The notes beneath the pieces were generated by a model. The model did no database searches. It was not told where the DNA came from and saw only the letters and a list, made by a program, of their open reading frames with translations. Made by a program: the position numbers and the translations under genes. A DNA stretch of 64,000 nt. Source: Ciona savignyi. Its lineage: Eukaryota; Chordata; Ascidiacea; Phlebobranchia; Cionidae. Location: the NCBI GenBank assembly GCA_000149265.1, contig CH002990.1:5760-69759 (forward strand). The letters are read 5' to 3'. Positions 22,958-37,200 of this stretch are shown one piece after another (positions within the stretch are counted from its first letter, which is position 1; every line of letters starts with the position of its first letter).

Positions 22958-23065
22958 TTATGTGTGGCCGAATGGTTAACGCGATCGGTACATATAGGCC
23001 TACCGACTCTTATCCTAAAAACGGAAAACGGTCCTGGTGACGAGCCCATTAGAGTTCGAAAATTG
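22958..23065 (+). repeat. tRNA-like SINE head, family 2
   Basis: TGTGTGGCCGAATGGTTAAC, then GACGAGCCCATTAGAGTTCGAAA about 70 nt later. Same family as 7768-7870. The anticodon arm is not tRNA-like, so a functional tRNA is unlikely. Confidence 0.55.
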
Positions 23066-23963
23066 GCACGGTAAAAAAACGAAATTTTAAGAAAAATCTC
23101 ATCACGGTACGAATGTAAAGAACACCATTATTATGTTTGGAGGAGTGTCCTTAAAAGCAGCTTATCATTGGTGACCCCCTCCCCATCCACCTACGATACG
23201 CTGTCTGACAAAGTTACACATGTTGGTATTTAAAGCGTGTACATACATATCTTTATTACGTAATTACTCTTAAACATTTTACTATATGTAGAATTTCGAC
23301 AATCCTATTTTCGGTGTGACTTGTGTTTCCAACATTTTTTGTTTTATATTTGGTATCGTGAATCACCACACGAGGTATGTTTATGTCGGGCAAGGCGTTC
23401 TGCAAGTAACTCCAACATACGTATAACAGGTTTATGGGGGATTCGGGATGTCAGCGTTGATTGTTGTGATTAATTTAACGATCTAAACTTGATTATACAA
23501 AACTTCTTCTTGCTGTCAGGTAAAACTGCCGTTAAAGATTTCATCCAGCTGCTTAGCAAGTGTAACGCTTTCCAATGATATATATAATATACCTTGTCTT
23601 ATAGTTCCATTACATTTGCCATGCACAAGGAGATATTATAATACAAGATTTGTTAGGCTGTATGTCTTGGGAATATCTAACTAATTGTCGGGTATATACA
23701 ACTTGTAAATTATAAATTAATACATGCTTCTTCTGGTGACAATGTTGCATACCATTCTTGTTTCCATAAATTTCATCGCTTTTTTTAGCAGATTCACGGG
23801 GTCTGACAAAAACACATGTCGTCGTTTAAGCAACATGGTCATACTGAGAATCCGTGCGACACACATGATGAAACACCATGTTTTTTAGCCTATATAACTC
23901 ATAATTCAAACGTACACGACGACTCTAGCTGTAGGTTTGAAAGCAAGTGTTACAATTTGCAAA
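23066..23963. other. upstream region of the adhesion GPCR
   Basis: No exon with recognisable coding. A strong acceptor-like tract (CTTTTTTTAGCAG at about 23778-23790) lies ~170 nt before the start ATG. It could be a 5' UTR splice or spliced-leader acceptor; this is speculation. Confidence 0.4.
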
Positions 23964-26900
23964 ATGGGAACTCTGTTAAAAATCAAGCTACTGCTTCTTG
24001 TCGTATGTTTATTGGAAACTGCTTGCGGGAAAAAAGATGATCCACGAGATTTAGGTAAGTTTATTTTCACTTTAAATGTTGGTTGGTAAAATCCAGAGCC
24101 ATTCGTTAATCGAGCTCTATTATTCCAAGAGGACGGAGTCATTAGATTCCCATCGTCTAAAACTCGACTTTTGCTGATAAAAATCAACCTCGACATAAAC
24201 ATGATCGCTTGCTTTGATTCCCCGGTAAAAATTCGAACTGCGAGGGCAATTCCAAACCCCGAAGACCCTAGAGCAGACCAGCCAAAGTTTGACGTCATCC
24301 GAAACGAAACGACAGACTGTTCGTTCGCGGTTATAGTTAACAGAACGGACAAAAATGCTGGCTGGGGCCAAAGTGGCAACCTTCTAGAGTGGAAAATTAA
24401 AGCAAGTAGGTATACCTATATAGCTTAAGTAGATTCAAAATGTTATAAACATGTAAAAAAAACAGCAGCATGGGTAATGTATTGTTGAGACGTTATGTTC
24501 AGTGTTTAGGTATTTTATATATATATAATAAGGGTAAACTATTAAAATTGGGCCATCAGGTTAAAGTAGGTTTTTCTATCTTAATAATATTTTCTGGCAG
24601 CCGCACTAGCATGTAATTAAGGCTACCGAATTCTCTATTAGTTCCATTGGTTACTGCTATTGATATTTAATTGCCAGCTAATATTCTTGGAATCGTATAA
24701 ATTATGCACTTTTTACTGCGTTCAATGTTTCTAAGGGTATCTATTGCATTGCAGTACGAAATGATTGTAAGCCTCCTCACTCCTGCGGCGGAGCCTCTTG
24801 TTACGACTTCGGGTTTGGCTACACTTGCACGTCAACGCCTGCCCCCGTTAACTGTAAGGCCACCCACCACTTTAGAAGTTAAGCATATTCGTGTTTTATC
24901 CAATGAATAAAAAATATGAGCGGCGTGATCACACAGGCAATCGACAGATTAATTACCTTGGGTATTCACAAGAAACCCCCCACAAATGGGTTACCAAATC
25001 TTCTGTTTTAGCACGTATAGGCCGAAGCAATTTACATATAGCATTAGAAAGCAGGTGCTGATATTTACCAGCATGGATTCTATAGAGAAAATGTGATTGA
25101 AGAACGTATATTGTTACCGAATGGTAAAGTCAGTCATTTCATCTGCACTAAATATATCATTAAGTTAAAAAACGTATATATTACATTACTTGCAGTACCT
25201 TTGGTCAAAACATAAAAAAACCTTTTTATTTTAAAGCGCCAATCTGCCCAAAGACCATCTTCAAAGGCAAGCAGCAAATAAATGGCACAACAGATTATTT
25301 TCGCTACGAATCGACATTTGAACCAATCTGGTTTAAAGAAACTGGGTTCTCTACCGAAGTGTGCCCTGATGGTGAGTGAATAATGTTGCAGTGGTCTCCA
25401 ATAGGTCGGCCAAAAATGAAAACATACTGGCAATAAAAGAAAATTGCAAAACTGTCAACTTTTGGTAATCTGGAAGTACATTAAAGACGTTTTGGCGTTT
25501 AACGAAGTGAAATATTCGAATATTCTGACTTAAGTAAAATTCAGTTAAACCAAAATTCACTTTTTAAAACTAAAATTTTATCGAAATAGAAGCGAAATAA
25601 GTAAAAGTCTGCAATGTGACTGAACCAACGCATGTTACAATTGAATAAAAAATCATCGGAGTAAAACGATTATTTAAAAGAACATTGAGAAAAAACTCAA
25701 AAAGATTCGGAACATCCATACACCTTCCCATCCGAATCACTCTTATTAGAGCGGGTTTGTCCGTTACGGAGGCCAAACCAATTGATGGGCGGATGTTGCC
25801 TCTATTCAAAGGGTGAAATAGATGTCGTTCGAGATCAAATTCAAAAATCCTCCCATTATAACAATGTTTTGTATGGCAGGCCGGAGCTTAGCATCAGTGC
25901 TTTGTCGGTACGATGGTAGAAACCCCGCTTTTTACGACCCAACCACCATCGACATATCTTTGTGTGGACAGAACCTCGCGGATGTGGAACTTGCGGTAAA
26001 AATTCAAAAATAACTTTAGGCTAGTACGCTCGTGTGGCGGAATGTTTAAAGAGACTGGTGCATCTACCGAAATTAAATTCATAAAATCGACGTCGAGCAC
26101 ATATTTAATGACGAGGAACTTAGCAAAACTGCCCGACGAACGTTTGAGTAAACTGTTGTGTGTTTTAACACTAACTATTAGCAAGCGCACAGCTCCAATT
26201 AAACAATTTCACGACTGAAAGGTGATGCACCAACCCACCAAGCTATCCTATAATGCGGAAGTTCTGCAGTGTATACCGTCACTAGTGATACTGATGATTT
26301 GTTTTTATTTTATGTCACTATAAACGTTAATAATACAAAATAACAGGAAAGGGGAAATGCAACGGCACTGACTATTCCATTTAATGGCACAATTAAACTC
26401 AATAAAGCTTAGGAGTAATTAGCATGCAATAACCCACAAACGGTCAATAGTGATTCAACAAAGGTGATAGTTCTATCGAATAGTTCCGTGGTTAGTGCGT
26501 TGCCTTTTAGCCAAGGGATTAAAGGTTCGATTACTAGCGAGTTGGTTGTGTCCTTGGGCAAGGCAAAATACAATGTCTGAACCTAATGAAGTAATTGAGA
26601 AGTGCTACCAAACATTTAATGAACGTCTTACACTGCAAAAGCTCGGATAGTGACCCATTTACCTCGATAAACTTGATTATTCTACACGACATATTACTTA
26701 CAGGAATGTTTTAACGACATCATTTTAACATCTATTCCTGTTTCTTTACTGAATGTGTTTAACTTTCATTACTTTGATGATATGTTTATTATTTCATAAA
26801 AACTATTAGAATACAAAACGGTCACTATAAACATACATTAATAAAATATTCAGAAAATATCAATAATAATAAAGATCCAAGCTCAGTTTAGCAGTAATCT

Positions 26901-29900
26901 TAGTTTCACAAAAGCTAAATTCAAAAAACTATTCATATTAATGTTCTCTGTAAAAAATTAGTAACGGTTTTTAAAATTTAAAATCATGAAAAATTTGGAG
27001 TCTAATAATGCTTACAAATTAAAAAAAAATAAAGATTGCCATTTTACTACCAGTGCTTTTGTCAAGAATGATTCATTACCAAAAAAGATCAGCAGTTTTG
27101 CTTTTTTACAGGTAAACGACTTTAAGTATCTTACTTTTAGTCCAACAAAACTCCAACAATTTATGGGAATAGTTCAGTTGATGGTCTCATCCCCACAGAA
27201 TATCACGGTCGATAACATAACAGTCGCCACAAATCTTTCTGAAACTCTTGCCGACACAATACCTGGGAACACAGCCAACTCGGTAAGAACTGTAAATTTG
27301 ATTAAACAGAAATCAGCAGTGTTAAGTAATGTGCTAGAAGTTGAATTGAAAAAATATTTTGGGCAACAAAGTAACAACAGTGGTATTAAATTTTAAACAT
27401 TATTCCATGCCTTGTTTATATTATACAGGGTACACGACCCAAAAGGTAACTAATTTATTGGTCGAAAATATAAATATTCATTTTTAAAAAGGGAAACTGT
27501 GTATTTACAGTGTAGACTTTATTATTCAGAAGATTAATATCAGTAATTTGCAGGTTATATTAGCCGTTACTCAATTTAAGTCAATAGGTATAACAAACGC
27601 ATCTTGTTTTTACTTATGTTTTATCTTAAGTCTTTAATACTGATGTGTTTAAAATATAGTTTTGACTTTTTTATATGTTCGATAATAAATAATCATCATC
27701 ATTATTGTAATAAAAAAATGAGAACTAAACAAAACATAAACAACATGCTACAATAGCCTTAGATAAAAATAAGATATTCATCTTTATCCCCGTGAATGGA
27801 AAAACCAAGGGGGTTATCACATGGGCAATCGTCAGATCACCTCGCGCCCATCGTCGGGTTACCGGAGCTATTGCAGTGTGTTGTATATGATAGACACATT
27901 CCTTCAATTTGGTAGAACCCATTAATCCGCTGGGTTCAGGCAATGTCCGTAAAGTGCCTTGCCCAAGGACACAACCGACTAGCTAGCGACCAGTTTCGCA
28001 CCTGCAACCTTTAACCTTAGTAACCACAAAATGGTAATCATGAAGCATACTACTGTTGCATTGTACCAGCAATTTATTCTAATTAAACAAGGATATTCAA
28101 ATCTATCCTAATTTTCAACAATCTTTCAGAGTGACGTGACAGCTCATGCTGCAAGGGGAGTTCTACTATTGGCTAACCACTTAAACATTGCCTATGGTAA
28201 CCCAAATTATAACTTGACACAAATTCTGAAAGAAATGGGGAATATAACGTAAGCTGTTGATTTGGAATGTTTGTAAACAAGTTCATATATGCGTCACAAT
28301 TATTAATTCCAAAACAGATTATGCACATAAAGTCAATTATTCCTAAATAAGATGTTTATGTTTAGCACTTCAATAGTACAGATAAAAAACTAAATATATT
28401 TTGGGTTACGATATTTCTACAAAATATAATATATATATAATATTATTTTGATACTATGATTTTTTTCAGAGCCAATTATTATAAGAACAAGCTGCTAAGA
28501 TCACTCGAAAAATTACTTCGGTTGGTGACACTCGATAACACGACCTTGGAGATTGAATCTCCACTTGTGAAGGCAAAGGTTAGATGGGTGTACAATGGTT
28601 GTATATATTTGTACACACCTATTGCAGGTGGCAGATTTGTGCAAAAAGTATTTTATAATTTACAATTTAAAGCACTGTCACCAATTGACACTCTTGCATG
28701 TTTTCTGGAGTAAACAATTGAGAAGGTGTCTGTGGTATAATGGTGTTACTTGGCATAAGGGTTAAAACTTTAAAGTTTTTTTTACAACCATAAGAACAAA
28801 GTCATTTTAAATTTTTTATAACAGGTGGAAGACAAAGCCAATGTGGAAAACTGCTCAGAGCAATTAGTCTTCACCTTCAACCCATTGGAATATCATTATA
28901 ATGGATCCACTATTGCTGTCAGGTAGGCTCATGTAAAGGCATGACATTACACTAGATTTTGAAACTGGAAGATGCTGTAACAAGATGAAGAAATGCGGTA
29001 ATTGTAAATATTAATATATTTTCCCAAACATTTAGGTACGCAGAGAAAGTTGCGAATGTGAGCATGAACTTGAACCCTCGCAACGCCACCGCACTTGAGG
29101 AATGGCTGGAACTAAATAACAGAACCAAATGTCCAACAGCACGAGTAGCACACGCATATTATCTCAACACAAATCTCTTTCCCAACGGCACAAGAGTTGA
29201 TCAAGTATGTGTTTGTTTGTTGTTTCTGTCTTATTGTGTATTAATGGAAACTGTCATGTCGGTCTCCATTGGTGGGAAAAATTGCAACAAACCTGTGGTT
29301 AAAACGAATACTGCCTGATGTCCATATTTTAAATGTTAAAAACACAGATTATTGGTGGTAAATTTAGATGTGTGTCCTTTTGTTTAATGCTGTTATCAAA
29401 ATGCCAGTTCTGTCATTTCCACTTATATTCTCCACTCCTTGAATGTTATGGATTCAAATGCGTCATAGAACAAATGTGGTTACATATATTTTTTACAATG
29501 TTTCTAACGTTCCCGGTATACAAAGGTATTTTTCTCACTCCATTTCTAGTAATGCTTCTGTTATTTCTGCCAACATGTTAGGCATGTAATGTGTCATGTG
29601 GTAAACATATGGCTAATACCTGGTAAGCATTATGAGATCATAGTTTATAGAAAAAATATAACATTATGGACCTGAAATTACGTACCCTCAAGCTCCATGC
29701 TTTTTACCATTTGTATATGTATTTCCTTTATATCCACAATATAAAAAAACTAAACTGTCCTAATAACATGTAACTCGAACAGAAAACTTAGGAAAATCAT
29801 GATTATATTTATTTCAGGTGACATCCTTATTATTAATTCCAGGTTGTATCAGTGAATATGACTGGATTAGAATTGGATAACTTTGATTCTTCAGTAGAAG

Positions 29901-32900
29901 TCAACTTTTTCAAGGAAAAAGCAAAAAGAGGAGCAGTCGCTAAAAATAACACCCCTTTAATTGTAAGATACACTGCAGAGTTTTGTAACTAACCGATAAT
30001 ACTGTGTACATAATAAAAATGAAGCTATTTGCATATATAGTCAAAATTGTTATTCATATATCTCCATGTATAGCCTAATAAAATACAAAAATTATTATTA
30101 AAACGCTCATTTCACGAAATTACTTTAGAACACAGTGACCGAGTTTCAGTGTGGCTTCTGGAATCGATACGACTTCCCACTGAAGAAATACTGGCAAATA
30201 CAAACTGATTGTAGGAGAGTAATAAGTGGAGATGGATTCCCGAGATGCTACTGTAGAAGACCTGGAAGCTACTCAAACCTCATTGTAAGTATGGACATGT
30301 TTTAAGAAGCATAAAAATTCTGGACAACATGCAGCAAATAGTAAAGGTAAATGACAAATGTCTGCATAAAGACGACCAGGACATTAAACATTCATTATGT
30401 GATATGTTATTACTAAATATTTGCGTTTTATAATGATTCTTTATTTCATTTACAATTCATTCATTTTTCACAACATCTCAATATCAGTTCTATTATGTCT
30501 TCCTGCTAAAATGATGAACTTTATACAGGAAGTTGTGGATTTGCCGGCAGATTTTGTTCTTGAAGCTCTGACATATTCTGGAAGCTCCATGTCCATTGCT
30601 GCATTATTCAGCGTTTTTTTGATCTACTCCCTAATAAGGTAATATGCTGATGACTACCATTTTACCATTTTTTTTCATGGGTTATTCGATAATAACTGAG
30701 TATACATTATTCTGTGGATAAAAATGGCGCACCCATTACAAGGTTTGAAATTACACAGCAACTAAAGTCGTTGCAAAGGCTTACACAGCAACGTAAAGGC
30801 AGGCAGATTGATAGGCAAAAAGCAGCTTTTAATAATTAACAATGATGCCAAGAATAAAAGTATCACAATTTTCTTTTGTTATAACATTTTAAAAACATTG
30901 CTTCATTTTAGATGCGGTCATCATTTTTACACTAAGAATTTGTCTATTTCTAATCAAATTGATTGATCATCACAGATCACTCCGAACTCGGAAAACCTCT
31001 GGAGTTCTTCTTCACATTGTTATTTGCATGTGTTTGNNNNNNNNNNNNNNNNNNNNNNNNNNNNNNNNNNNNNNNNNNNNNNNNNNNNNNNNNNNNNNNN
31101 NNNNNNNNNNNNNNNNNNNNNNNNNNNNNNNNNNNNGCTCGCGACATGGGCTTGGACCAATGTTAATGCATACAATATGTACAGAGCGTTGGTTAAGGTA
31201 AGGTTATAGGTTTAAACTGTCTAAACATATCAGAAAACATATCTTTCTACCAGGTTGCACCATTTAATACAAACTTCTACTATTTACTTATTCAAATTTA
31301 GGAGCTTAATAACTGAAGTTACAAAAATATTGATGTCTTTTGTAACAGCCACTAACTATCCTCAAATTATAGACCACAAATAAAAGCCACTGAATATTGA
31401 ATTATTCTTAAATTTTGTTATATCACATTATCCCCATGTATAGTGATTTCACTCTGCTAACTCATCACGATTTGCCTGTTTATGTTAAACTCAATTTCAT
31501 ATGTAAAGGTCTTGGCAGCTGAAATTGAGAATCCTCTGCTAAAAGCTTGTGTGTATGCGTATGGGATGCCAGCAGTAGTGGTTGGGGTCAACGTAGGTGT
31601 CACAGTGTTTTATTTGGACAACAACCAGGACAGGACCAGTAAGTATAAATGAACATCAGTGTTATATGACTTTCATTATTTTGTCTCATGTGTAAAGTTA
31701 TGAGTATGAATGAAGAGCTGTGTTATATGACTTTTTAAACCTTATAATTTGTCTCATCTGTAAAGTTAAAACAGGAGGCCTACCAGTACCAGTCGTGGCC
31801 TGCTACTACTAATCTTATTATTTATCCCTCTTGGTACCACTTGCTTTGAGTGTAGCTTTGTATGTACATGCCGAACTATTAGCTGTGTATTTGGCGTATG
31901 CATAATGTGCTTCGCAGATATATACTGCTGTTTGGAAACATATGAAATAAAATAATAAATTTTAAGTTAATTTATATATTCAGCGTCTTAAATGTGTGAT
32001 ATTTAAGGATGCATATCCTTTCAATTCATTTTGCAAATAACAAATTTAGTTAAACAGTGTCAAAATTTTTTTCCTAAATTTTGTTCTCGAAAATTTCCCA
32101 AAATTATTTGAATTTGACTTTCAGGTATACTGTTTGAATCGAACTACAGAAGACAAAACATGTGTTGGTTGAATATATATTCCATGTATTATGGATTCCT
32201 CGTCCCAGTGGGTGCAATGCTCAGCTTTAATTTACTGATGTTCTATGTTTTGCTGAGGAAACTAACATGGAAAAAGCAACAGGTAGTATACGGGAGAAGT
32301 CTTCATTATCTTTTGGGATAAAAAACGTCTATCAGTTTACATGGTATAATCACATTGTTACAATTATTAAAATGTCCTTAATTGAGGCAATAACTGCTAA
32401 GTTTCGAAGTGCAGGTCACTCTACAGTTAGTGGAAGGATTGATAGCCTCTTTAATTTTAGAAGAAGAACTTTAAAGGCAATTGTGGGTTTCAAACCAGAA
32501 ACCTTCAATTTTTGTAACTATTTAAGAATAAATCCTTATCACCAGCTCCAGTCAAGTGCAGCTGTCCAAGGGACAATGGATCAGTTGAAGATAGCCTTCC
32601 TGCTTGTGACTATGATGGGATTGACTTGGTCCATCGCATATTTGATGCTCATTTCCACTGATGTAACCTTTCTTAGCATCATGAGATATTTGTTCACCAT
32701 TTTCAATGTGTTGCAAGTAAGTCTCTGACATACCGATAGAACAGGCTACTGCAGTATGACATGCTACCACCAATCCAAACAAAAGATGTGGCTATTCTTA
32801 TGGTAACACAACTATGATGGATGGGTGTTGCAGTTTGTTGTACTGAAGTCCGTATGTTACTGTTCATTCTATTGATCCAATGATACTCAAGCGCTAAATA

Positions 32901-33290
32901 GAAATGTATCCAAGTGACTAGAAATTGGATCGTTAAACATATTACTACTAAACTTATACTTCTTGACTAATTAGCCTTTTTCATTATTTTTAGGGATTTT
33001 TGATCTTCCTATTGAACTGCGTAATCAAGAAAAATGTCAGGGACCAATGGATGCCAGAGATAAAGAAAACAAACTCATGGGGATGCTTCTACCAACTGAA
33101 GAAAATCTTCTTTCCTTCTCGAGTGGGGAAATATGATCTTGAAAAGAGGAGAAAAGAGCTGTCATCCGACCTAACGAAAGGAACTGATACCACGGAAATC
33201 AAATCGGAAGCTACTTCTGAAGGGATTGTGATGAAAAACATCCTGGCGTGTGAAAGTCGTAGCAATGTCGATGTAAATAAAAAAGAATGA
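23964..33290 (+). CDS. adhesion G-protein-coupled receptor (HRM-GAIN/GPS-7TM)
   Basis: Exons: 23964-24054, 24097-24405, 24755-24853, 25237-25371, 25880-25995, 27112-27282, 28130-28248, 28470-28578, 28825-28922, 29036-29204, 29843-29962, 30129-30284, 30529-30638, 30976 to 31197 across the N gap, 31509-31638, 32125-32282, 32546-32716, 32994-33290. All phases fit. Order: signal peptide (hydrophobic residues ~7-17); a ~100-residue N-terminal region I cannot place; a short Cys-rich EGF-like piece (~137-166); a hormone-receptor motif (167-250, ending CGQNLADVELA); an N-glycosylation-rich GAIN region; GPS (513-564, CGFW … CYC); then TM1 in exon 13, TM2 before the gap, TM3 after it, and TM4-7 in the last four exons. 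The tail is Lys/Ser/Glu-rich. It acts at the plasma membrane; ligand and G protein are unknown. The GPS cleavage triad is absent. Confidence 0.92.
26470..26690 (+). mobile_element. degraded SINE, family 1
   Basis: Retains GTGGTTAGTGCGTTGCCTTTT, a diverged B-box region, GTGTCCTTGGGCAAGGCA and TGTCTGAACC, with many substitutions afterwards. In intron 5 of the GPCR. Confidence 0.6.
27765..28018 (-). mobile_element. tRNA-derived SINE, family 1
   Basis: Full minus-strand copy: tail with ATCCCCGTGAATGGAAAAAC on the left, then AGCTATTGCAGTGTGTTG, GTGCCTTGCCCAAGGACAC and a CCAGTTTCGCACCTGCAACC head on the right. In intron 6 of the GPCR. Confidence 0.85.
31037..31136. other. assembly gap (100 N)
   Basis: Falls inside the GPCR between TM2 (…LLHIVICMCL) and TM3 (LATWAWTNVNAYNMYRALVK). 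About 35-40 residues are expected between them, so the exon may run straight through the gap. A round 100 N is usually a placeholder length. Confidence 0.95.
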
Positions 33291-34245
33291 GTCTTGTCTT
33301 ACAAACAATATTTGTAATACATAAGTGTATTATTTTTATTCCAGGAGTAAACCGTCCTGTTAACATGTTATGTTATCATGGTAAGCTCCTATTTAACAGC
33401 TTATGTTAAATAGTTTTTGGTTTAAATTAAAGTTTTTAATCACATTTTAAATTTGCTGACATCTTCAATGCAATCTAGTACTGCCTTTGAAATACTGTGG
33501 ATTATGTATGAACTGAATTATTTCCATTATTCTATATTTCTCAAGTTTTTTAAATGTTTCATGATGAATATACCGTTTTTATTGACAATTTTTAAAATTT
33601 GAACATAATAGTTTTACTCCAAGACGAAGATAATTGTATATTCGTCAACATATTGTTGCAACTTTTAAATAATTTTACTTTAAAACTTATTTTTTTTTAT
33701 ATAACGGTTATTATATTTTCTAAATTCACACTTTTATGCAGTGGAAGTACATCAGGTTTATGTTGTTTCATTAGACACCAGCAGAACCATGTCATTTTAA
33801 TGAATGTTGTTTTTCTTTAACAATTGTACAAATTTGTGTGTGTAAAGCTAATATTACTTTCATTTATACCTCATGACTTATGATTATAAAGAAGATAGGT
33901 TAACAGTACGTATGCAATTAGAAGATTAACTTGATAAAAGTACTTACATGATGACTTAAAAATTGAGGTATATTATGTACTGTCTCCTGATTATAATTAT
34001 TAAGTACAAATAACCATACCCAATATTTAAACATTGCTGGCACAACAAATTGTACAAAAAGTCATTTTGAAATAATAGTATTTCACAGAATTTTAAACAG
34101 GTTGTGTAAAGTAATGTGTCATCCATACCATAAAACATTAAGGACGGTTATTATAAAGCTTTAGTAATTTTAGCATAGAAGTAAGATATATCATTTCACT
34201 TACTTTGTAAATAGTGTCTGACAAGAACATTTCAACTTAAGTTTT
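33291..34245. other. convergent intergenic region
   Basis: Holds the 3' ends of the GPCR (plus) and the zinc-finger gene (minus). AT-rich; an ATTAAA at 33425-33430 could be the GPCR poly(A) signal. Nothing else is recognised. Confidence 0.5.
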
Positions 34246-37200
34246 CTATTCGTGTCGATGGAAATTGGTGTCGGCAAGTAAGATGGTGTTGCTGGGTAGC
34301 AACGATGTGCTGCTGGGTAACGGGGTTCGACGTTCTTGTGGGGCCGTGAATATTGGACCCCTGCTCCCGTACTCTTGGTTGGAGTATATATGGGGTAAAG
34401 CTTGGGGGTCCATCGGGTAGTGGGTGACATGAGGTTCCACTGTCACCAGTTGGGTAAAAACGGGATACATGGGTTGTAAGGTGGATGATTCATAATTTCT
34501 TGGGCTGAAAATATAAAATTTGAATTTTTGGAAATCGATATTTTGGGAAATCTAAAAAAATGTTAATTGGCAAATAAATAAAATACGCAAATTAGATGCA
34601 TTTGAGGGGTGTCTTAAAGGATAAAAATGCCTTTCAACAAATAGTAGCTGACCTTTTATCCCTCTTTTTTAGTGTACCACTTTACTCAAAAGTACTGGAA
34701 CTATATATAAAACAAGTTTATAAAAGATGCAATATAAAAAAAGTTTTGGGGGCACATTTAAAAAGTTTTGTGGGATGTAATAAAAGTTTTGGGGGCACTT
34801 AAAGCCCGCACATGGATATTCAATGTCAAATTCAAAATATAACTAAATTAACGCCTATTGTAGATATAATATTTTACAAGTAGTAACATTTAACAATAAA
34901 TTGTGAAATTTGGTGATCAATACATTGGAACATGCATTGGGATAAATGATACTTACTGGTTTTCTTGAGATAGTAGATAAGGCTGATTGGTGACTTGTGG
35001 AGCAGACAGTGGAATGTTAGGTGTCATGACTGGAGCCTGTCATAAGTATATGGGATGAATCTGTTATTTCTATTTCGTATTTTGGAAGAAGGAATTTGTG
35101 AAAAGATCTGTCGATTTTCTTGTCAGATAAGTCACAATTGATTTACGTCTATATATATATTTATACAGGTTTTTATAAACTGTGCCTACAGTTTATAAGC
35201 TAATACTTAAAGTTTTTTAAATTCATGACTTTGGTTTTTAAATCCTGTTTTTTCTGGGTTGTGCTATAACAGGCTGCAGGACTATTATCTACTGGGTTGT
35301 CTTATTGGACTGTTTTCATGACAGTGTCACACAAACACAAATACCAAGCAACTGACAATAACATCTACAAATGATAGTAATTTTTTCACTCCCAATTTTA
35401 ACATTAAACACTGATCCATTAACAAACTTAATTAAAGAAAGAAGAAAATCTTACAGTTCGCAAGTACACAGTGTGTTTCTTTTTCTTGTGAGCATTCAGG
35501 ATTTTCCGTGTTTTAGCGGCGTAAATACACTGAGTGCATTTGTGTGGCAGTGTGTTGAAGTGCTGAATATGAGTCTGTGTGTGGTTGTGGTAGGACTGCT
35601 CAGCATTCGTCCGAAACTTGCAGTAATTGCAAAGGAAAGTGAAGGCGATAACGTGCGTTTTCTTGTGCACTTGTAGGACTCTCTTGGTCTTAAAGCTGAA
35701 ATGCAGGACGGTAAAGCTTTTGTTTGAATATGGTTAAATGAATTAAATATATGCTCTAAGTGAAATTTTATTTAGTGAAATATGTAACTATATATCCCCT
35801 CAAAAATTTGACTGGTAAAACTAATAAAAAAATGTAAAGGGATTTATCAATGTAATGATCAATTATCTTGGTAAAAACTTTACACAGATGAAATCGGTTA
35901 ATTGCATTTTTTACCGATGTTTTTGCTTAGTGATAGCTTTGATTTGGTTTGAGATTGCAGATTTGTATGCAATAAAACAATATGGACTTATGTGATAAAC
36001 CGATTTCGTCTGTATTACATTCTTTCCTTTCTCTTTTCCCGTTCCTGTATCGTGATTATATTCGTTTTGCCATTTTTAAAAACTAGGGCAAAAAATGAAT
36101 AAACTAAACTAAACTAAACTTTCACCTTTTGCCACAAGTTTCACAGACCCACTGTCTGTCGGGTTTGTGTGTGCTCTGATGCATGATGAGAGTACCTCGG
36201 TGTTTAAACCTCCTGCCACAGATACCACAAGTGTTGGGTCGGTGAGTGGAATGCTTGTTTATCATATGTTGCTGCAGAAGGTCCTTCCTGCGGAATACAG
36301 GGTGGAGAGATGTTTCCTCTTTGAATGGGTTGCACACACAGTAAACCATTATACCACTTACACGAATAAAACATGAATATTTTTTGCTACATTCTTCCTG
36401 ATTTAAAAATATTCCTTCCCTAATCCTATGTACTCTAACAGCATATACACAAAGGTTTTTAATCCTAATTTTAACAATAGTTAACTACTGCAATACTAAG
36501 CTATAAACACACTTTGGCGAAATGCAATCCTATACCGACCAATATTATTGAAGTAAACATCCGAATTGTGCAGTACACATGTCACTAGTTATCTTAAAAT
36601 CGAAGTGTTGAAATTCCTTCCATTAAATAGCAAAATTGCTTTCTAGTTGGGAACCACGGTCCTAGCCTATCTATTAGATCAAATATAGTGCTTTACCTGT
36701 ATGCTTTGTATTCGCATGTTTCACAGGCAAATTTCTTGTTGTTGGAGTGTTTCTGCATCTCATGCAGTGTGAGCATGTTGGCCCACTTGCATGTAAAGCC
36801 ACATTTCTCGCATCTGTATCTTCGCGAATCGCTGTGTGTTCGTGAGTGCATGTGCAACTGTAACAGAGATTGTACTTGTTGGGTGGATTCATGATGATAC
36901 ATAAAGAAGGCTACATATACGAATTGGTGTATGTCGTTTATATACAAGTGCATTGTGTGATGAACATTTACAATCACTTTTAGATAATTGAGACATATGA
37001 AAACATATAAAACAAGTATAATGCCATGACAATAAGCATTATTCTGATGAAGTGGGTCTAAAGGCAAAAAGAACCCAAAATTGATCAAGGCTGCAATGTG
37101 TTTTAATACTTTGCAGATGTATATATTTATATTTTCGTATTTAGATCTAAAAAAATATAGCCATTGCCATATCTAATTCATAATGTGACAATTTCATATT

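Noticed and set aside
22958-23065. Possible tRNA gene (A- and B-box-like motifs)
   Set aside because: No complete acceptor stem or anticodon arm can be drawn, and a related copy at 7768-7870 indicates a SINE family.
32267-32545. Open frame continuing before the TM6 exon of the GPCR
   Set aside because: It is intron sequence. The TM5 exon ends at a donor at 32282 and the next exon begins at 32546 (or 32552) in phase.
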